DNA from: Bradyrhizobium commune
GTDB taxonomy: Bacteria > Pseudomonadota > Alphaproteobacteria > Rhizobiales > Xanthobacteraceae
Direction of reading: 5' to 3'
Length of the DNA stretch: 64,000 nt
Assembly: GCF_015624505.1 (NCBI RefSeq)
Contig: NZ_CP061379.1
Location: 744,001 to 808,000, forward strand
Positions within the stretch are counted from its first letter, which is position 1. Every line of letters starts with the position of its first letter. Position numbers and translations under genes: made by a program. This document shows positions 35,275 through 44,923 of the stretch, piece by piece. The notes below the pieces were generated by a model. The model saw only the letters and a program-made list of their open reading frames with translations, ran no database searches and was not told the DNA's origin.

Positions 35275-35328
35275 CTAAGTTTGAAGATCGACGAAATATG
35301 TCGTCGTGGTTCATTGTGCAGGCATGAT

Positions 35329-38300
35329 TTACGATAGTACTTCTGGAATAGCCGACCCGTGCTCAATAAGATTCGCGAGAAGACCATAGTCCGAATCGCT
35401 TGAGGTTCGCAGCACGTTGACGAGCGCTGATCGCGCGCTCGATTTGGCTAGCATAGTAAAAGTTTCGCGGTGCTGTCCCCAGCTCTGTCTTAGGTGCCCC
35501 GGCGGAACGGTATCAATCCATCGCGCTAGCGCACCGACAAGTTCGTCATGGCGTTGCATGCGACACAGGAGGGCGAGCCTAGTATTTAGGAAGAAATGCG
35601 AGTTGGGCTCCATAGACAACGCCCGATCAATGAGCCGCAAGCCCAAATCGAGATTGGCGCTGTAGAGAAAGGAGTCCCAAGCTAGGTGATTAAGGTCATC
35701 GGCAAGTGTGACGCTGCCCATCAATTCCGCCTGCAACTCCCGGGCGCGGTCAGCATTGCCAAATTGCGCCTCAATAGCTATTAGCCAAAAAGTGCACTCG
35801 TTTCTCTGCTCTTGTGCAAGTAAGAAGGATTGGTTGTGCACTCTCGCGAGAATGACTCGGGCAGATCGCTCGCGATTCGGAAGCTGCGTAAGGAGGAAAT
35901 AGCCGTATTTTAGTAGTGCGTCCAAATTGCGGCTGTTAGCCAAGACTGCTTTGCGGAGAATAGATCTCCTCTTCTCTTTATCGACTGGCATATGTTGGAT
36001 TGCGTCGATTAGCGTATTCCATGCCCAATCGAAATCTGGATGCAGCTGTACGACCTCTTCGAGAAGTCGCAACTGTTCTTGCCATTTTCCTTCGTGATAT
36101 AAGTTGTGCGCTATGAATAATTTTCCTTCCACTAGATCCGGATCGAGTTCGATTGCCCTTTCATAAGCTGCATTTGATTCTGAATACATCCTAAGATTGT
36201 GAAGCAGTTTGCCATAGTCCAACCAGGCTGCACCAGCTCGCGAATTTTCTAAACCTCCAAACCGACGCAAGTTCTCGATTGCCCTCTGTGCAACATCCTG
36301 CTGGTCTTGATTGATGCTGTAACTCGCAGCTAATCTGAGATACGTCGATATCACCTGCTCGCGGTTTGGAACGTCTTCCATGAAATAGGACAGGGCGTTT
36401 TCGAGATTTGCCAAAGCCGATCGTTGCTCCTCCCTCCTTATTTCTTTTTTGGCGCTTCCAAGGTCGGCGCCCTGGTTTAGATCGTCAGCCGCTGCTGCCT
36501 CGATTCCGATTACCAGACTCCAGCATGCTTGTATGGCCGGAGGCCATTTTTCTACGTTAGCATGCCGTAACAAGGACAACCCATTGGGACTGCTCCCCAG
36601 CCAGTATGCGCTTGGCGCCTGTTCGAGTTCGGCAACAGCGTTTAGCGGTAAACGTGATTGGTCCTCTGAGCGATGCCACTCCAGAAGTGAGCCGCGTCCT
36701 TCGTCTCCAAACCGAATTCGTCTGACGGAGGGGTCGGCTAGATGAAGTATTGCAGCTTGCAGTCTCGCTTCAAAAGCTCCGTCTGGGTCGCGCCAAACTA
36801 GAAGTGAAGCATAGGTGGTGAGCCAGGCGTAAAGACTCACTACGGATTTTAATGCCTCGTCCTTTTTGCGAAGCAAGAGATCAGTCGATCGTTCGAGAAC
36901 CGATGCGAGAAGCGTATGAGGTTGCTGCCGCCAAGCTTCGCGGAAAAACATCGCGGGTTCGGGCTGCACACTTCCGCCATCAATGAACTCTATTTGTTGT
37001 CCGAGCTCAATCAGCCGATTCCTGCGCTCTTGCTTGCCGCCCCACCAGAGTTCTTGGAGTTGCTCAACATAGCCACCATCTGTCAAGGTTAGGAAAATGA
37101 CATCACGTAGAGCAACATCGTCGCCTTGTCGTCGCTCGAGGTGAAGCAAGAATCGCGCAGCAACCCTTCCAATGATATGCTGCGCCAATTGGCTTTTGCT
37201 TAACAAAGGTTCTGGAGTACCCAAATCAGTGAGCAGTGAAGGCAAGTCGGCCGGATCGTCCAGCATGGCCAAGATTAGGGCGACGGCCATTGGTACTCCA
37301 AGAGTAGCAGCGATGATCTGATCGGCCATCTGAGGGGTCATTTGTGCGGCCGTCGGTAACTTCTCTAGCATCTCCCAAACGTCGGAACGCGTGAACCTGA
37401 CGTTGCTTGCAAATTGCTCGGGTTTAAGCCGATCCCTCAACGTCTCGGTCCATCCCGAGAACGCGCGGTGAGGCGATCGATGGTCGGGCTCGAAGCGGCT
37501 CGCAACAACTACAAGCAAACGTGCGCCATGGTTGAATAGTTGGTCGAACAATCGAAGCAGGTTCCAGTCCAATCGCCAGGAGAGGACTTCGAGCGTGTCG
37601 AGGAAGAGAACGATCTCTTTGCGCTCCAATGTAGGCACTACTGCCGCGACAAGGTGATCGATCAGGTAGTTGCTAGGGTCTGAGACTGCCGGGGGCTCGC
37701 TGAAATCCAAGCCCCTAATCCAGCGCGATAGCGTTCCGTCCCACGCCGTCAGATCGAAGTGTTCTTCTTGGCTTCGCCTGATTGACCGCAGCTGTACGAG
37801 TACCTTCCGTACAAGGGGCTGTTCATTTAGCAGGCTCAGTAGTAACTCGCATTCTTGGTCACGCAACAGTTCGTCCTCTGTTCTGAGGTGATCGGACTGT
37901 TGAGCTGGCATTACGGGATAGGCATCAGACGGTTGCGCCAGCATCAACGAGATCAGGCGCTCGACCGTAACATCGAAGCGACGTTCGAGCTTTGCGCGTC
38001 GTGCCTCCTGAGTTCGGACCGCGGTGCTCGCTGCATGATATGCCTCGAACCCATCCGCGCTGAATGCGCTGACGAATGCGTGCGCAATAGCGTCGAGTAC
38101 GTCAACGACCGTGCGCGGTTGATCGGTCAGTGGTGCTCGATGGCGGTTCGTTCGGTCGTCCCAGTCGATTAAGTGGTTCTCGATACCATCAGGTATGTCG
38201 AGCATAGCGCGTCGAAGGAAAAAACTTTTGCCCATGCCGCCCATGCCGTGAACCCAATAGACGCCACTGCGGCCGGCGCGTAAGCGTTGTATGAGCTCAC

Positions 38301-39186
38301 TGATTTCTTGTCGGTAGCGAACTCGGCCAACAAATTGCCGAGATATCTGTTCCCGAAAATCCTCATCAGTTGCCCTCGTTCTGGTTGACTTCACGGGAGA
38401 GGGGGGAGATACCCCTGTCGTGGCTTTTAGAGGACTTGGTGCGGCGAGTTGGTGTTTGATGGCCCAATCTACTAATCTTCTGTGACTCTCGTCGGACAGG
38501 TTGGAAGGCTTAACAATACTGCTATGTGACGCATCGTATATTCGGTACCACTCGGGCCAATATCGAGTCGCGGATGCTTCTGAAACGATCGTGGGAAAGA
38601 ACGGTATGATTCCTCGTGTCTCTACGAGGCTCACTCCAGTTAGCTGAAATCCTTTCTGCTCGGCGATGAACCTTCTAAAGTCACGATCAAGCCTCACCAG
38701 GCCTGTTCCTCCCCAAGCTAGTGCGCTGAGCTGTTGGTACCTTAAAGCCCATGCGATGGGAGCGGCGAGATTGGCCCAAATCGATCCCCAACTTGGAGAC
38801 CCGCAGAGAATAACACCGACCTGTTTATCCTTGAAGACGTCCTTTTCCGACAGGAGAAGCTGGCGGACGACAATGCCTCCCTGGCTGTGACAGACGAAGA
38901 CTATCTTCGACCTGTCGAGCGGCGGATTCGGATTTCCAGCATCCCGTAGACCTAGCATCACATGCTGTGCGGCGTCGTACACATCGAACTTGCCTGCCGC
39001 AGGACCTGCTGGATAGCCCGATACAAAGACGGAGGGATGGCCGAGCCGACTTTCTTCGGCGACCATCGACGGCCAGTACGTTCGTGTCTTTTTATTTAGC
39101 CAGCAAGAATCGCTTGATGAATTAATCCCATGCACGAAGACAAATATTGTGACAGGTGAGGTCCTACTAATCCATTGGGTTTCCAT
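35329..39186 (-). CDS. Alpha/beta-hydrolase - STAND/NACHT-like NTPase - TPR protein (putative defence gene)
   Basis: 1285 residues from the ATG at 39186; the frame is open to 39327 (47 more residues), but the shorter start begins just before the hydrolase fold. Residues about 12-245: SERAC1/SesB-like esterase, with the oxyanion loop [14 protein letters not shown], nucleophile Ser101 in FVCHSQGG and His221 in [10 protein letters not shown]. Residues ~285-700: STAND-type NTPase, entry [11 protein letters not shown], Walker [10 protein letters not shown] (Lys320), Walker [11 protein letters not shown] and VVVASRFEP after it. C-terminal ~350 residues: TPR helices ([16 protein letters not shown]). 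Low GC (two lines counted by hand gave 40% and 53%) against 65% or more around it. Single-gene cargo between radC tail copies. Likely senses an invader and activates the esterase; defence role is inference. Confidence 0.85.
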   Translation of the reverse strand: METQWISRTSPVTIFVFVHGINSSSDSCWLNKKTRTYWPSMVAEESRLGHPSVFVSGYPAGPAAGKFDVYDAAQHVMLGLRDAGNPNPPLDRSKIVFVCHSQGGIVVRQLLLSEKDVFKDKQVGVILCGSPSWGSIWANLAAPIAWALRYQQLSALAWGGTGLVRLDRDFRRFIAEQKGFQLTGVSLVETRGIIPFFPTIVSEASATRYWPEWYRIYDASHSSIVKPSNLSDESHRRLVDWAIKHQLAAPSPLKATTGVSPPSPVKSTRTRATDEDFREQISRQFVGRVRYRQEISELIQRLRAGRSGVYWVHGMGGMGKSFFLRRAMLDIPDGIENHLIDWDDRTNRHRAPLTDQPRTVVDVLDAIAHAFVSAFSADGFEAYHAASTAVRTQEARRAKLERRFDVTVERLISLMLAQPSDAYPVMPAQQSDHLRTEDELLRDQECELLLSLLNEQPLVRKVLVQLRSIRRSQEEHFDLTAWDGTLSRWIRGLDFSEPPAVSDPSNYLIDHLVAAVVPTLERKEIVLFLDTLEVLSWRLDWNLLRLFDQLFNHGARLLVVVASRFEPDHRSPHRAFSGWTETLRDRLKPEQFASNVRFTRSDVWEMLEKLPTAAQMTPQMADQIIAATLGVPMAVALILAMLDDPADLPSLLTDLGTPEPLLSKSQLAQHIIGRVAARFLLHLERRQGDDVALRDVIFLTLTDGGYVEQLQELWWGGKQERRNRLIELGQQIEFIDGGSVQPEPAMFFREAWRQQPHTLLASVLERSTDLLLRKKDEALKSVVSLYAWLTTYASLLVWRDPDGAFEARLQAAILHLADPSVRRIRFGDEGRGSLLEWHRSEDQSRLPLNAVAELEQAPSAYWLGSSPNGLSLLRHANVEKWPPAIQACWSLVIGIEAAAADDLNQGADLGSAKKEIRREEQRSALANLENALSYFMEDVPNREQVISTYLRLAASYSINQDQQDVAQRAIENLRRFGGLENSRAGAAWLDYGKLLHNLRMYSESNAAYERAIELDPDLVEGKLFIAHNLYHEGKWQEQLRLLEEVVQLHPDFDWAWNTLIDAIQHMPVDKEKRRSILRKAVLANSRNLDALLKYGYFLLTQLPNRERSARVILARVHNQSFLLAQEQRNECTFWLIAIEAQFGNADRARELQAELMGSVTLADDLNHLAWDSFLYSANLDLGLRLIDRALSMEPNSHFFLNTRLALLCRMQRHDELVGALARWIDTVPPGHLRQSWGQHRETFTMLAKSSARSALVNVLRTSSDSDYGLLANLIEHGSAIPEVLS

Positions 39187-39441
39187 CGTGCAAAATTCCG
39201 TCACTAAGAATTCAATCGAAATGAGAACTAACCAGTAGCGACGCCATGCGACATGTTCTCCGCATACCCCGGGGCCGCCCGCTGCAATTTGGGCGCCGAT
39301 AGGGAGCCGTCGCGTCGTGTTGACCATTGTGACGCAACCTATGGTTAGAAGGCAAGGAGAGGTTGCGCCGAGCGCGAATGGGCCATTCTCTGCCGATCTT
39401 CCACCGGCAGGGGGCAGGTCCTATGGGAACCGCAAAGCACC

Positions 39442-40200
39442 CTAAATCAGCCGCATCCCGCGCAGGCTCGCGTGTCCGCTCTTGCCGACGATGATGTGAT
39501 CGTGCACGGCAATGCCGAGTGGTTTTGCGATGTCGATGATGGCCTTGGTCATCTGGATGTCGGCCTGCGAGGGCGAGGGATCGCCTGAGGGGTGGTTGTG
39601 AACCAGGATGAGCGCGGTCGCCGATAGCTCCAGCGCGCGCTTGACCACCTCGCGCGGATAGACCGGCGTGTGGTCGACGGTGCCGGTCTGCTGCACCTCG
39701 TCGGCGATCAGCTGGTTGCGCTTGTCGAGGAAGAGCAGCCGAAACTGCTCCTTGTCGGCAAACGCCATGCTGGTGCGGCAATAGTCGATTACCTCGTTCC
39801 AGGACGACAGCGCGTTGCGGCCGTTGACCTCGCCCTTGGCGACGCGCTGTGCGGCCGCCGCGATCAGCTTGAGCTGGTTGATGGCGGCTTCGCCGACGCC
39901 GTCGATCTCGCGCAGCCGCACCACCGGCGCATGGACGACCTCGGCGAACGAGCCGAACGTCTTGATCAGCGTTTTCGCCAGCGGCTTGGTGTCGCGCCGG
40001 GGCAGCGCCGGAAACAGCGCCATCTCCAGCAGCTCATAGTCGCTGAGCGCATCCGCGCCGGCGCTGTAGAAGCGCTCGCGCAGCCGCTCGCGATGGCCGA
40101 GATAGTGCGGCGTGTCCTCAGGCCCAGTCTTGTCGTGGTCCGTCTTGGCTGGCATTGCGCGCGCAGCATCGCCGCCGGGCGCCGCCATTGCAACCGCCAA
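39442..40200 (-). CDS. radC: DNA repair protein RadC (JAB/MPN domain)
   Basis: 252 residues. N-terminal helix-hairpin-helix ([20 protein letters not shown]...[11 protein letters not shown]) and a JAB metalloprotease-like domain, with the metal motif [16 protein letters not shown] at about residues 195-210 and the closing [20 protein letters not shown]. Cellular role of RadC is unsettled, despite the name. Its 3' 100 bases recur twice downstream (35.2 and 33.5 kb). In many rhizobia radC lies next to map, which here is 6.2 kb away. Confidence 0.92.
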   Translation of the reverse strand: MAVAMAAPGGDAARAMPAKTDHDKTGPEDTPHYLGHRERLRERFYSAGADALSDYELLEMALFPALPRRDTKPLAKTLIKTFGSFAEVVHAPVVRLREIDGVGEAAINQLKLIAAAAQRVAKGEVNGRNALSSWNEVIDYCRTSMAFADKEQFRLLFLDKRNQLIADEVQQTGTVDHTPVYPREVVKRALELSATALILVHNHPSGDPSPSQADIQMTKAIIDIAKPLGIAVHDHIIVGKSGHASLRGMRLI

Positions 40201-40212
40201 TTGAGGCGTCGC

Positions 40213-41085
40213 TCACTGCGAGCGCTTCAACCCCGGCACCAGCGCCGCCAGCCGGTCCTTGATCTGACGGCCGAACATCGGCCCGCCCATGCCTCCGGGC
40301 GGCGGGCCAGGGGGCATGCCAGTCGGCGGACCGCTGCGCAGGCCCGGCGGAGGTGGCGGCGGGCCGACACGCCCGACGGTGGCGTTGGCGCGGCGGTCGA
40401 CGCCGAGCGTCAGGGTCGCGACATAGCGGTCGCGCTCCTCCTTCACTGCACAGAAGGCGCGATGCTCGGGGTCGGAGCGTTCGATGACGTGATCGTTGGC
40501 GTTGATCACCATGCGCTGGCGCGCGCGGTCGCCGTAATCGGGCACGTTGGTGTAGATGAACTCGTTCAGCGCGTCGGGCAGGAAGGTCTGTCCGGTCAGC
40601 ACGTTGCGATCGCTCAAAAACACCTTGAAATGGATGTGCGTGGTGCGGCCGTCGTACCAGCCGGGATAGATGGTGTTGAAGGTGACCCAGCCGGAATCGT
40701 CGGTCGTCTGCGTGCCGCGCAGAAATGTGTTGCTGGTCGCATCGATATTGTGCGCGTCGCCCTGGCCGGCGAACGCCGAGTAAAGCCCCTTGGCGTCGCA
40801 ATGCCAGATATCGACCCGCGCGCCATGGATCGCCGTGCACGTGCCTGCCTCGATCACGCGCAGTCGCAGGGTCAGCGGCACGCCCGCCTTGCCCTCGGCG
40901 ACGTCGGACCGGACGAGCTTTGGGTCGGAATAGAACGGCCCTTCCTCCGCCTGCGGCGTCAGGATGCAGGCAGGCTCGCTTGCAGTTGCCGCAGGCTCGG
41001 AAGCCGCCTCTGCGCGGGTTTGCAGCAGACCCGCAGCGCTGACCGAAACGAACCCAAGGAAGCCGCGGCGCGTCGACGTGCTCAC
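40213..41085 (-). CDS. Tat-exported intradiol ring-cleavage dioxygenase-like protein
   Basis: 290 residues from a GTG at 41085 with AGGAGAG upstream; the ATG at 41139 gives a poor N-terminus. Twin-arginine signal STRRGFLGFVSVSAAGLL. Intradiol dioxygenase fold: VDIWHCDAKGLYSAF (first Tyr ligand) and IYPGWYDGRTTHIHFKV (second Tyr and the two His ligands), about residues 95-160. The C-terminal ~50 residues are Pro/Gly/Met-rich (GPPPPPPGLRSGPP). Periplasmic members of this group are of unknown substrate, protocatechuate-like compounds being suggested. Ends 13 bases before radC. Confidence 0.83.
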   Translation of the reverse strand: MSTSTRRGFLGFVSVSAAGLLQTRAEAASEPAATASEPACILTPQAEEGPFYSDPKLVRSDVAEGKAGVPLTLRLRVIEAGTCTAIHGARVDIWHCDAKGLYSAFAGQGDAHNIDATSNTFLRGTQTTDDSGWVTFNTIYPGWYDGRTTHIHFKVFLSDRNVLTGQTFLPDALNEFIYTNVPDYGDRARQRMVINANDHVIERSDPEHRAFCAVKEERDRYVATLTLGVDRRANATVGRVGPPPPPPGLRSGPPTGMPPGPPPGGMGGPMFGRQIKDRLAALVPGLKRSQ

Positions 41086-41198
41086 TTTGTCTCTCCTGCC
41101 TGTCCGAAGAGACATCGTCATCGGCAAGCAGCATGGCAAGATCGGGCCGCGAAGGTGACGATGGTCGGTCGATCTGTTTCCGATCGTGTCGCAATCGC

Positions 41199-42854
41199 TC
41201 AGGCCGTCGCGGGCTTCTGCGTCGCGATAGACTTGGTCGCCTCGATGCCCGGCTCGAAATCCAGATATTCGGGCGGCCGGCGTGCCAGGCGCGCCCGCTT
41301 GATGCCCGCCTTCACGAATTCCTCGATATGAGCGGGAACGAGGTGCAGGCGGCCAAAATCGCGGGTCAGGGTCTGTCGCAGCCGGCGTCGCGTCAATTCG
41401 TCGTTGACGCCGAAGCGGTCGAGATACAGCTCGAGAATGCGCAGCTTGTCCTCGTCGCTGGGATAGCCCATGCGGATATGCGCATCGAAACGCCCGGCTC
41501 GTTTTGCGAGCGCTTCGTCGATGGCCTCGGGATGGTTGGTCGTGGCGATCGTGATGATGTCGTCATAGGCCGAGCCGCCGGACAGAACCTGAAGCAGCTC
41601 ACCGGTGACGTCGTCCTTGTTCGTGCCCGCATAGGGATTCTGCCTGCTCTTGGTCATGAGATCGAGATCTTCGAGAATGACGACGGCCGGAGCCAGCGTC
41701 TGCGCCAGATGGTAGACTGCGCGGATGTGTTCGACCGCCTCGACGATCAGAATTGTGGCCTCACCGGCGACGTCGTTGACGAAGCACTCGATCGCCGTCG
41801 ATTTTCCGTCGCCGGGCGGGCCCGACAGCAGCAGTCCGCGCCGGATGCTGAGGCCTTCGGCCTTCAACATGTCGCGGTTGCGGATCGACGCGGCGATGAA
41901 ATCGAGCTCGCGCCGGGCATGCTCGTGCGGGACGATATCGGCCCAGGAGCGATCCGACATGCGCGAGCGGACGGTGCGCAGGTCGCGGTTGATGAGCACC
42001 ACCCTGCCTTTGAACGGGGTCGATTCGCGCAGCAATTGGCGAACCAGCGAGACAACGGCCGCCTCGTCCTGCTCGCGATAGATCAATCCGACGCTGTCCA
42101 GCGGATTCTGGCCGTAGGAACGGCGCTCGGCCATCTGAACGACAAGCATGAACTGCGCGCCGGTTTCCGGGACCGTGCCGCGGAAGACGCTGCGTGGACG
42201 TATCACCTGCAACTCGCCGTCGATGGTGAGTGTGACCTTGTTGGGGCGCCAGGCCGGGATCACGGCGTTGCGCTCGGCCGAGCCGAGGCCGGGAAGCTCG
42301 CTCAACCACATCCAGCCGGGAATGTCGGCCAGCTTCCGGGTCAGGATCGCGATCGTGGCATCGTCGGTCGAAAGCGAGAGCGTGCTCGGGTCCTTGCCGC
42401 CGCAGAAGATGCGGAACAGGGTCGAATAGCCGATCTGCGGCGTCGCCGAACGTTTGATCTGCTTGTGCTGGGCCACGATGTAGCCAAGGGCGGCCGACAT
42501 GGTCGCAAAGCCCTTGATGGTGTCTTCCGGTATCTCGGCGAGCAACTGGTCCCGGAGCGTCAACGATGCCGCGGCGGATTCGGCGTAGAGCTTCTTGATC
42601 AGCGGATCGCTGGCAACGGCGGCCCCTTCGCTGACTTCATAGACGCCGTAAACAAACTCGCCGTCCGCGTCGGTGCCATAGACTGTGGCCGTCACGTTGA
42701 GCGAGGATGCGAGGATCTCGGCGGTCTTGCGGGCCTCGGTCACCCCCTTGACCAGCCGCTCCTCGATCACCGGCTTGCCGGCGATCTCCGAATTGCAGCG
42801 AACCGCGTATTTCTGGCCCGTCGACGAACGTTCCTGCTCAACCTTGAACCACAT
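41199..42854 (-). CDS. AAA family ATPase
   Basis: 551 residues; GGAGG precedes the ATG. The N-terminal ~300 residues are an uncharacterised domain. The AAA+ module covers about residues 310-510: Walker A LLLSGPPGDGKSTAIECF, Walker B VVILEDLDLM, sensor-1 IITIATTNHPEAID and the arginine finger in LAKRAGRFDAHIRM, an arrangement like BCS1/Vps4-type single AAA proteins. It probably remodels a protein partner with ATP. Neighbours (exported dioxygenase, ABM protein) do not reveal the partner. Confidence 0.85.
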   Translation of the reverse strand: MWFKVEQERSSTGQKYAVRCNSEIAGKPVIEERLVKGVTEARKTAEILASSLNVTATVYGTDADGEFVYGVYEVSEGAAVASDPLIKKLYAESAAASLTLRDQLLAEIPEDTIKGFATMSAALGYIVAQHKQIKRSATPQIGYSTLFRIFCGGKDPSTLSLSTDDATIAILTRKLADIPGWMWLSELPGLGSAERNAVIPAWRPNKVTLTIDGELQVIRPRSVFRGTVPETGAQFMLVVQMAERRSYGQNPLDSVGLIYREQDEAAVVSLVRQLLRESTPFKGRVVLINRDLRTVRSRMSDRSWADIVPHEHARRELDFIAASIRNRDMLKAEGLSIRRGLLLSGPPGDGKSTAIECFVNDVAGEATILIVEAVEHIRAVYHLAQTLAPAVVILEDLDLMTKSRQNPYAGTNKDDVTGELLQVLSGGSAYDDIITIATTNHPEAIDEALAKRAGRFDAHIRMGYPSDEDKLRILELYLDRFGVNDELTRRRLRQTLTRDFGRLHLVPAHIEEFVKAGIKRARLARRPPEYLDFEPGIEATKSIATQKPATA

Positions 42855-43081
42855 GTCCCGCGGACCTCCAGCGCGCCGGCTGCCTCCGGCGCCGACGTTT
42901 CCCTATCAGACAACTTTTGCGTGTTCCAGAGCGGGCAGTCGATCGCGATGCCGCGGCCGGGCGCGGCAAAGGAGGTGGTGAAAAAAACTGGCGCCGGCTG
43001 TCTTCATGCCCCGGTCTCGTTCGTCTCTCCGTCGTTGGCCCGCCGCGTGGCGGGCCGTGCTTCCGCAAAAGGAGAACATCG

Positions 43082-43522
43082 ATGTCTCGGACCAAGCCTG
43101 CCTCATCGCGTCGTGCCGTCGTGGCCACCGGCCTGGGCGCCGGCGTCTTGCTCGCCGCACAAGCGGTTCCGTCCTACAGCCAGAACAGGAGTTCGAAAAC
43201 GGAGGCGACCATTCGCCCCGGCAGTGACATCGTGACCCTCGTCAACGTCTTCACGGTCGATCCGGACAACCAGCAAAAGCTGGTGCAGCTGTTGAAGGAG
43301 GGCACCGAGTCGTTTTTCAGCAAGCAGCCCGGATTCATCTCGTCCAGCGTCCACGCCAGCAAGGAGGGCAAGCGTGCGATCAACTACTCGCAATGGGCAA
43401 GCGCAGGCGACATCGAGAATTTCCGCAAGGATCCGAGATTTGCGCCGTACATCCAGAGCCTTGCCGCGCTGTCGAAGGCTGAGACGATCCTGTGCGAGGT
43501 CGTCGAGGTCAATCACGCCTGA
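43082..43522 (+). CDS. Exported antibiotic biosynthesis monooxygenase (ABM) domain protein
   Basis: 146 residues from the ATG at 43082, with AGGAG in front; a longer frame from 42917 is not supported. Signal region SSRRAVVATGLGAGVLLAAQ, twin-arginine-like, then an ABM dimeric alpha/beta-barrel domain: IVTLVNVFTVDPDNQQKLVQ, SFFSKQPGFISSSVH and INYSQWASAGDIENFRK. Such domains act as cofactorless monooxygenases or haem-binding proteins; export is unusual. It is divergent from the AAA ATPase and convergent with an AraC gene. Confidence 0.85.
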   Translation: MSRTKPASSRRAVVATGLGAGVLLAAQAVPSYSQNRSSKTEATIRPGSDIVTLVNVFTVDPDNQQKLVQLLKEGTESFFSKQPGFISSSVHASKEGKRAINYSQWASAGDIENFRKDPRFAPYIQSLAALSKAETILCEVVEVNHA

Positions 43523-43638
43523 TCTTGGGCGGGGCGCACCTCGACCCCGATGTCCCAGGGGGCGGTTCGCGAGACCGCCCAACTGGCCCTCGACCGTCTT
43601 GCCGCCGGCACCTGCTGACCGGGTGCGCGCCACGCTGC

Positions 43639-44607
43639 TCAGGAATCGGCGAGGTCGCGCACGTCTCCAGGCGTCGCGGCAAAATTCCGACGGAAGATGC
43701 GGTGAAAATGCGAGACGGTCGAAAAGCCGCAACTATGGGCGATCTCGATCACGCTCAAATGGGCATAACGTTGCGATCGCAGCATCTCGTGGGCCTGCGC
43801 CAGACGACGGCGGAGCATTTCGTCCGTGAACGAGGTCCCGGCTTCGGCGAGCAGCACCTGCACCTGGCGCGGCGACACCGCAAAGCGACGCGCCAGCGTC
43901 TTCAGCGAGAAGCCCGGCTTCATGAAATGGCGGTCGATTTCGGCGAGCATCGCCTGAAGCCGCGCTGCGCGCAGGCTTGGAGCTTCACCGGGGCAATATC
44001 CTTGCGACGCAACGGTCGCGGCGATCAGGTCGGCGACATGGTCGGCCGCGAACCACGACGTGTCGGCGGCGTCGGGATCGTGGTGCGCGAGCAGCGCATC
44101 GACATAGGTGTTCGTCAGGGCCAGCAACGATGCCGAGCCAGGGATCAGCGTCATGAAGCATGCCGTCCCGCCGTGTCTGCGTTTGCGCAGCTCCTGCCGC
44201 GGCAATTGAAGGGCCACGAAGTCGCAAATATCGCGTCTGCCGATCTCGATCGCGGACGCCTCGCACTGCTCGATCAGGACCGCTGAGTTCGTCGTGCAGG
44301 TGACGCGGACGCCTTTCTGTTCGACCAGCATGCATTCCCTGCTCCTGTTCATCAGAAGCACGACATTGTCGGTATTCTCGGCGGCAATCTCCGTTCTGGT
44401 CCGTGCGATCGTCTCAACGGTGCCGGAAATGCGCCCGACCGCGGTATGCCCGAGTTGCATGATCCGGAGCTGGCCGTCGAAGGGAAGATCGGATCGCGCG
44501 TCGGCCCGCAGGCGCACATAGCCTGACGACAGCAGATCGACCCATTGCTCCCTGCGCAAGGCTTCGTGGCCCGGCAGGTCGTTCGAATCGAATCTGATCG
44601 TCTGCAT
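43639..44607 (-). CDS. AraC family transcriptional regulator
   Basis: 322 residues. N-terminal AraC_binding_2-like sensor to about residue 205, then two helix-turn-helix units at the C-terminus: FSLKTLARRFAVSPRQVQVL and LSVIEIAHSCGFSTVSHFHR. It is divergent from the double-barrel outer membrane gene at 44924. Two 18-base direct repeats 75 bases upstream of its start (44683-44718) are a plausible binding site. Regulator of the barrel gene or of itself (inference). Confidence 0.88.
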   Translation of the reverse strand: MQTIRFDSNDLPGHEALRREQWVDLLSSGYVRLRADARSDLPFDGQLRIMQLGHTAVGRISGTVETIARTRTEIAAENTDNVVLLMNRSRECMLVEQKGVRVTCTTNSAVLIEQCEASAIEIGRRDICDFVALQLPRQELRKRRHGGTACFMTLIPGSASLLALTNTYVDALLAHHDPDAADTSWFAADHVADLIAATVASQGYCPGEAPSLRAARLQAMLAEIDRHFMKPGFSLKTLARRFAVSPRQVQVLLAEAGTSFTDEMLRRRLAQAHEMLRSQRYAHLSVIEIAHSCGFSTVSHFHRIFRRNFAATPGDVRDLADS

Positions 44608-44682
44608 TCGTTGCCCGACCCCCGTGGTTCGTGCCGTGCACTATATGAGAATCGGGAACCGCAGGCCATTCGCAAAACGCGA

Positions 44683-44718
44683 CGTCTTTTGCGCAAAAAG
44701 CGTCATTTGCGCGAAAAG
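44683..44718. promoter_or_regulatory. Tandem 18-base direct repeat, putative AraC-type binding site
   Basis: CGTCTTTTGCGCAAAAAG (44683-44700) is followed directly by CGTCATTTGCGCGAAAAG (44701-44718); 16 of 18 bases agree. TTTGCGCAAA at the core is itself palindromic. Head-to-tail half-sites of this size suit an AraC dimer. Nearby, TTTGCGCGAAAC around 44796 may be a further half-site. The rest of the 44608-44923 gap shows no gene. Confidence 0.65.
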
Positions 44719-44923
44719 CCAACTCTGTCGCGATTGATGTCGCAATCGCCCGTGTTGCAGCAACACCGCAGCCACGGACTATCGCCCGCCATCTGCTCCG
44801 GTTTGCGCGAAACGAAATGCGCGCTTCGTCAAACGCGACGACAGAACGTCGCAGCCTCCACTAGCCTTGCGATCGTGAATTGGCGCGTGCGCGCGCTCCG
44901 CGCATCGGGGCTTGGAGGAAGAC

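Noticed and set aside
39187..39327. 47-residue N-terminal extension of the STAND protein
   Set aside because: It is GC-rich unlike the gene, has no ribosome site and precedes the hydrolase fold; kept only as an alternative start.
33563..39441. Prophage or transposon genes as the cause of the radC duplications
   Set aside because: No integrase, transposase, phage structural gene or terminal inverted repeat is visible; the evidence is limited to the repeated radC tails.
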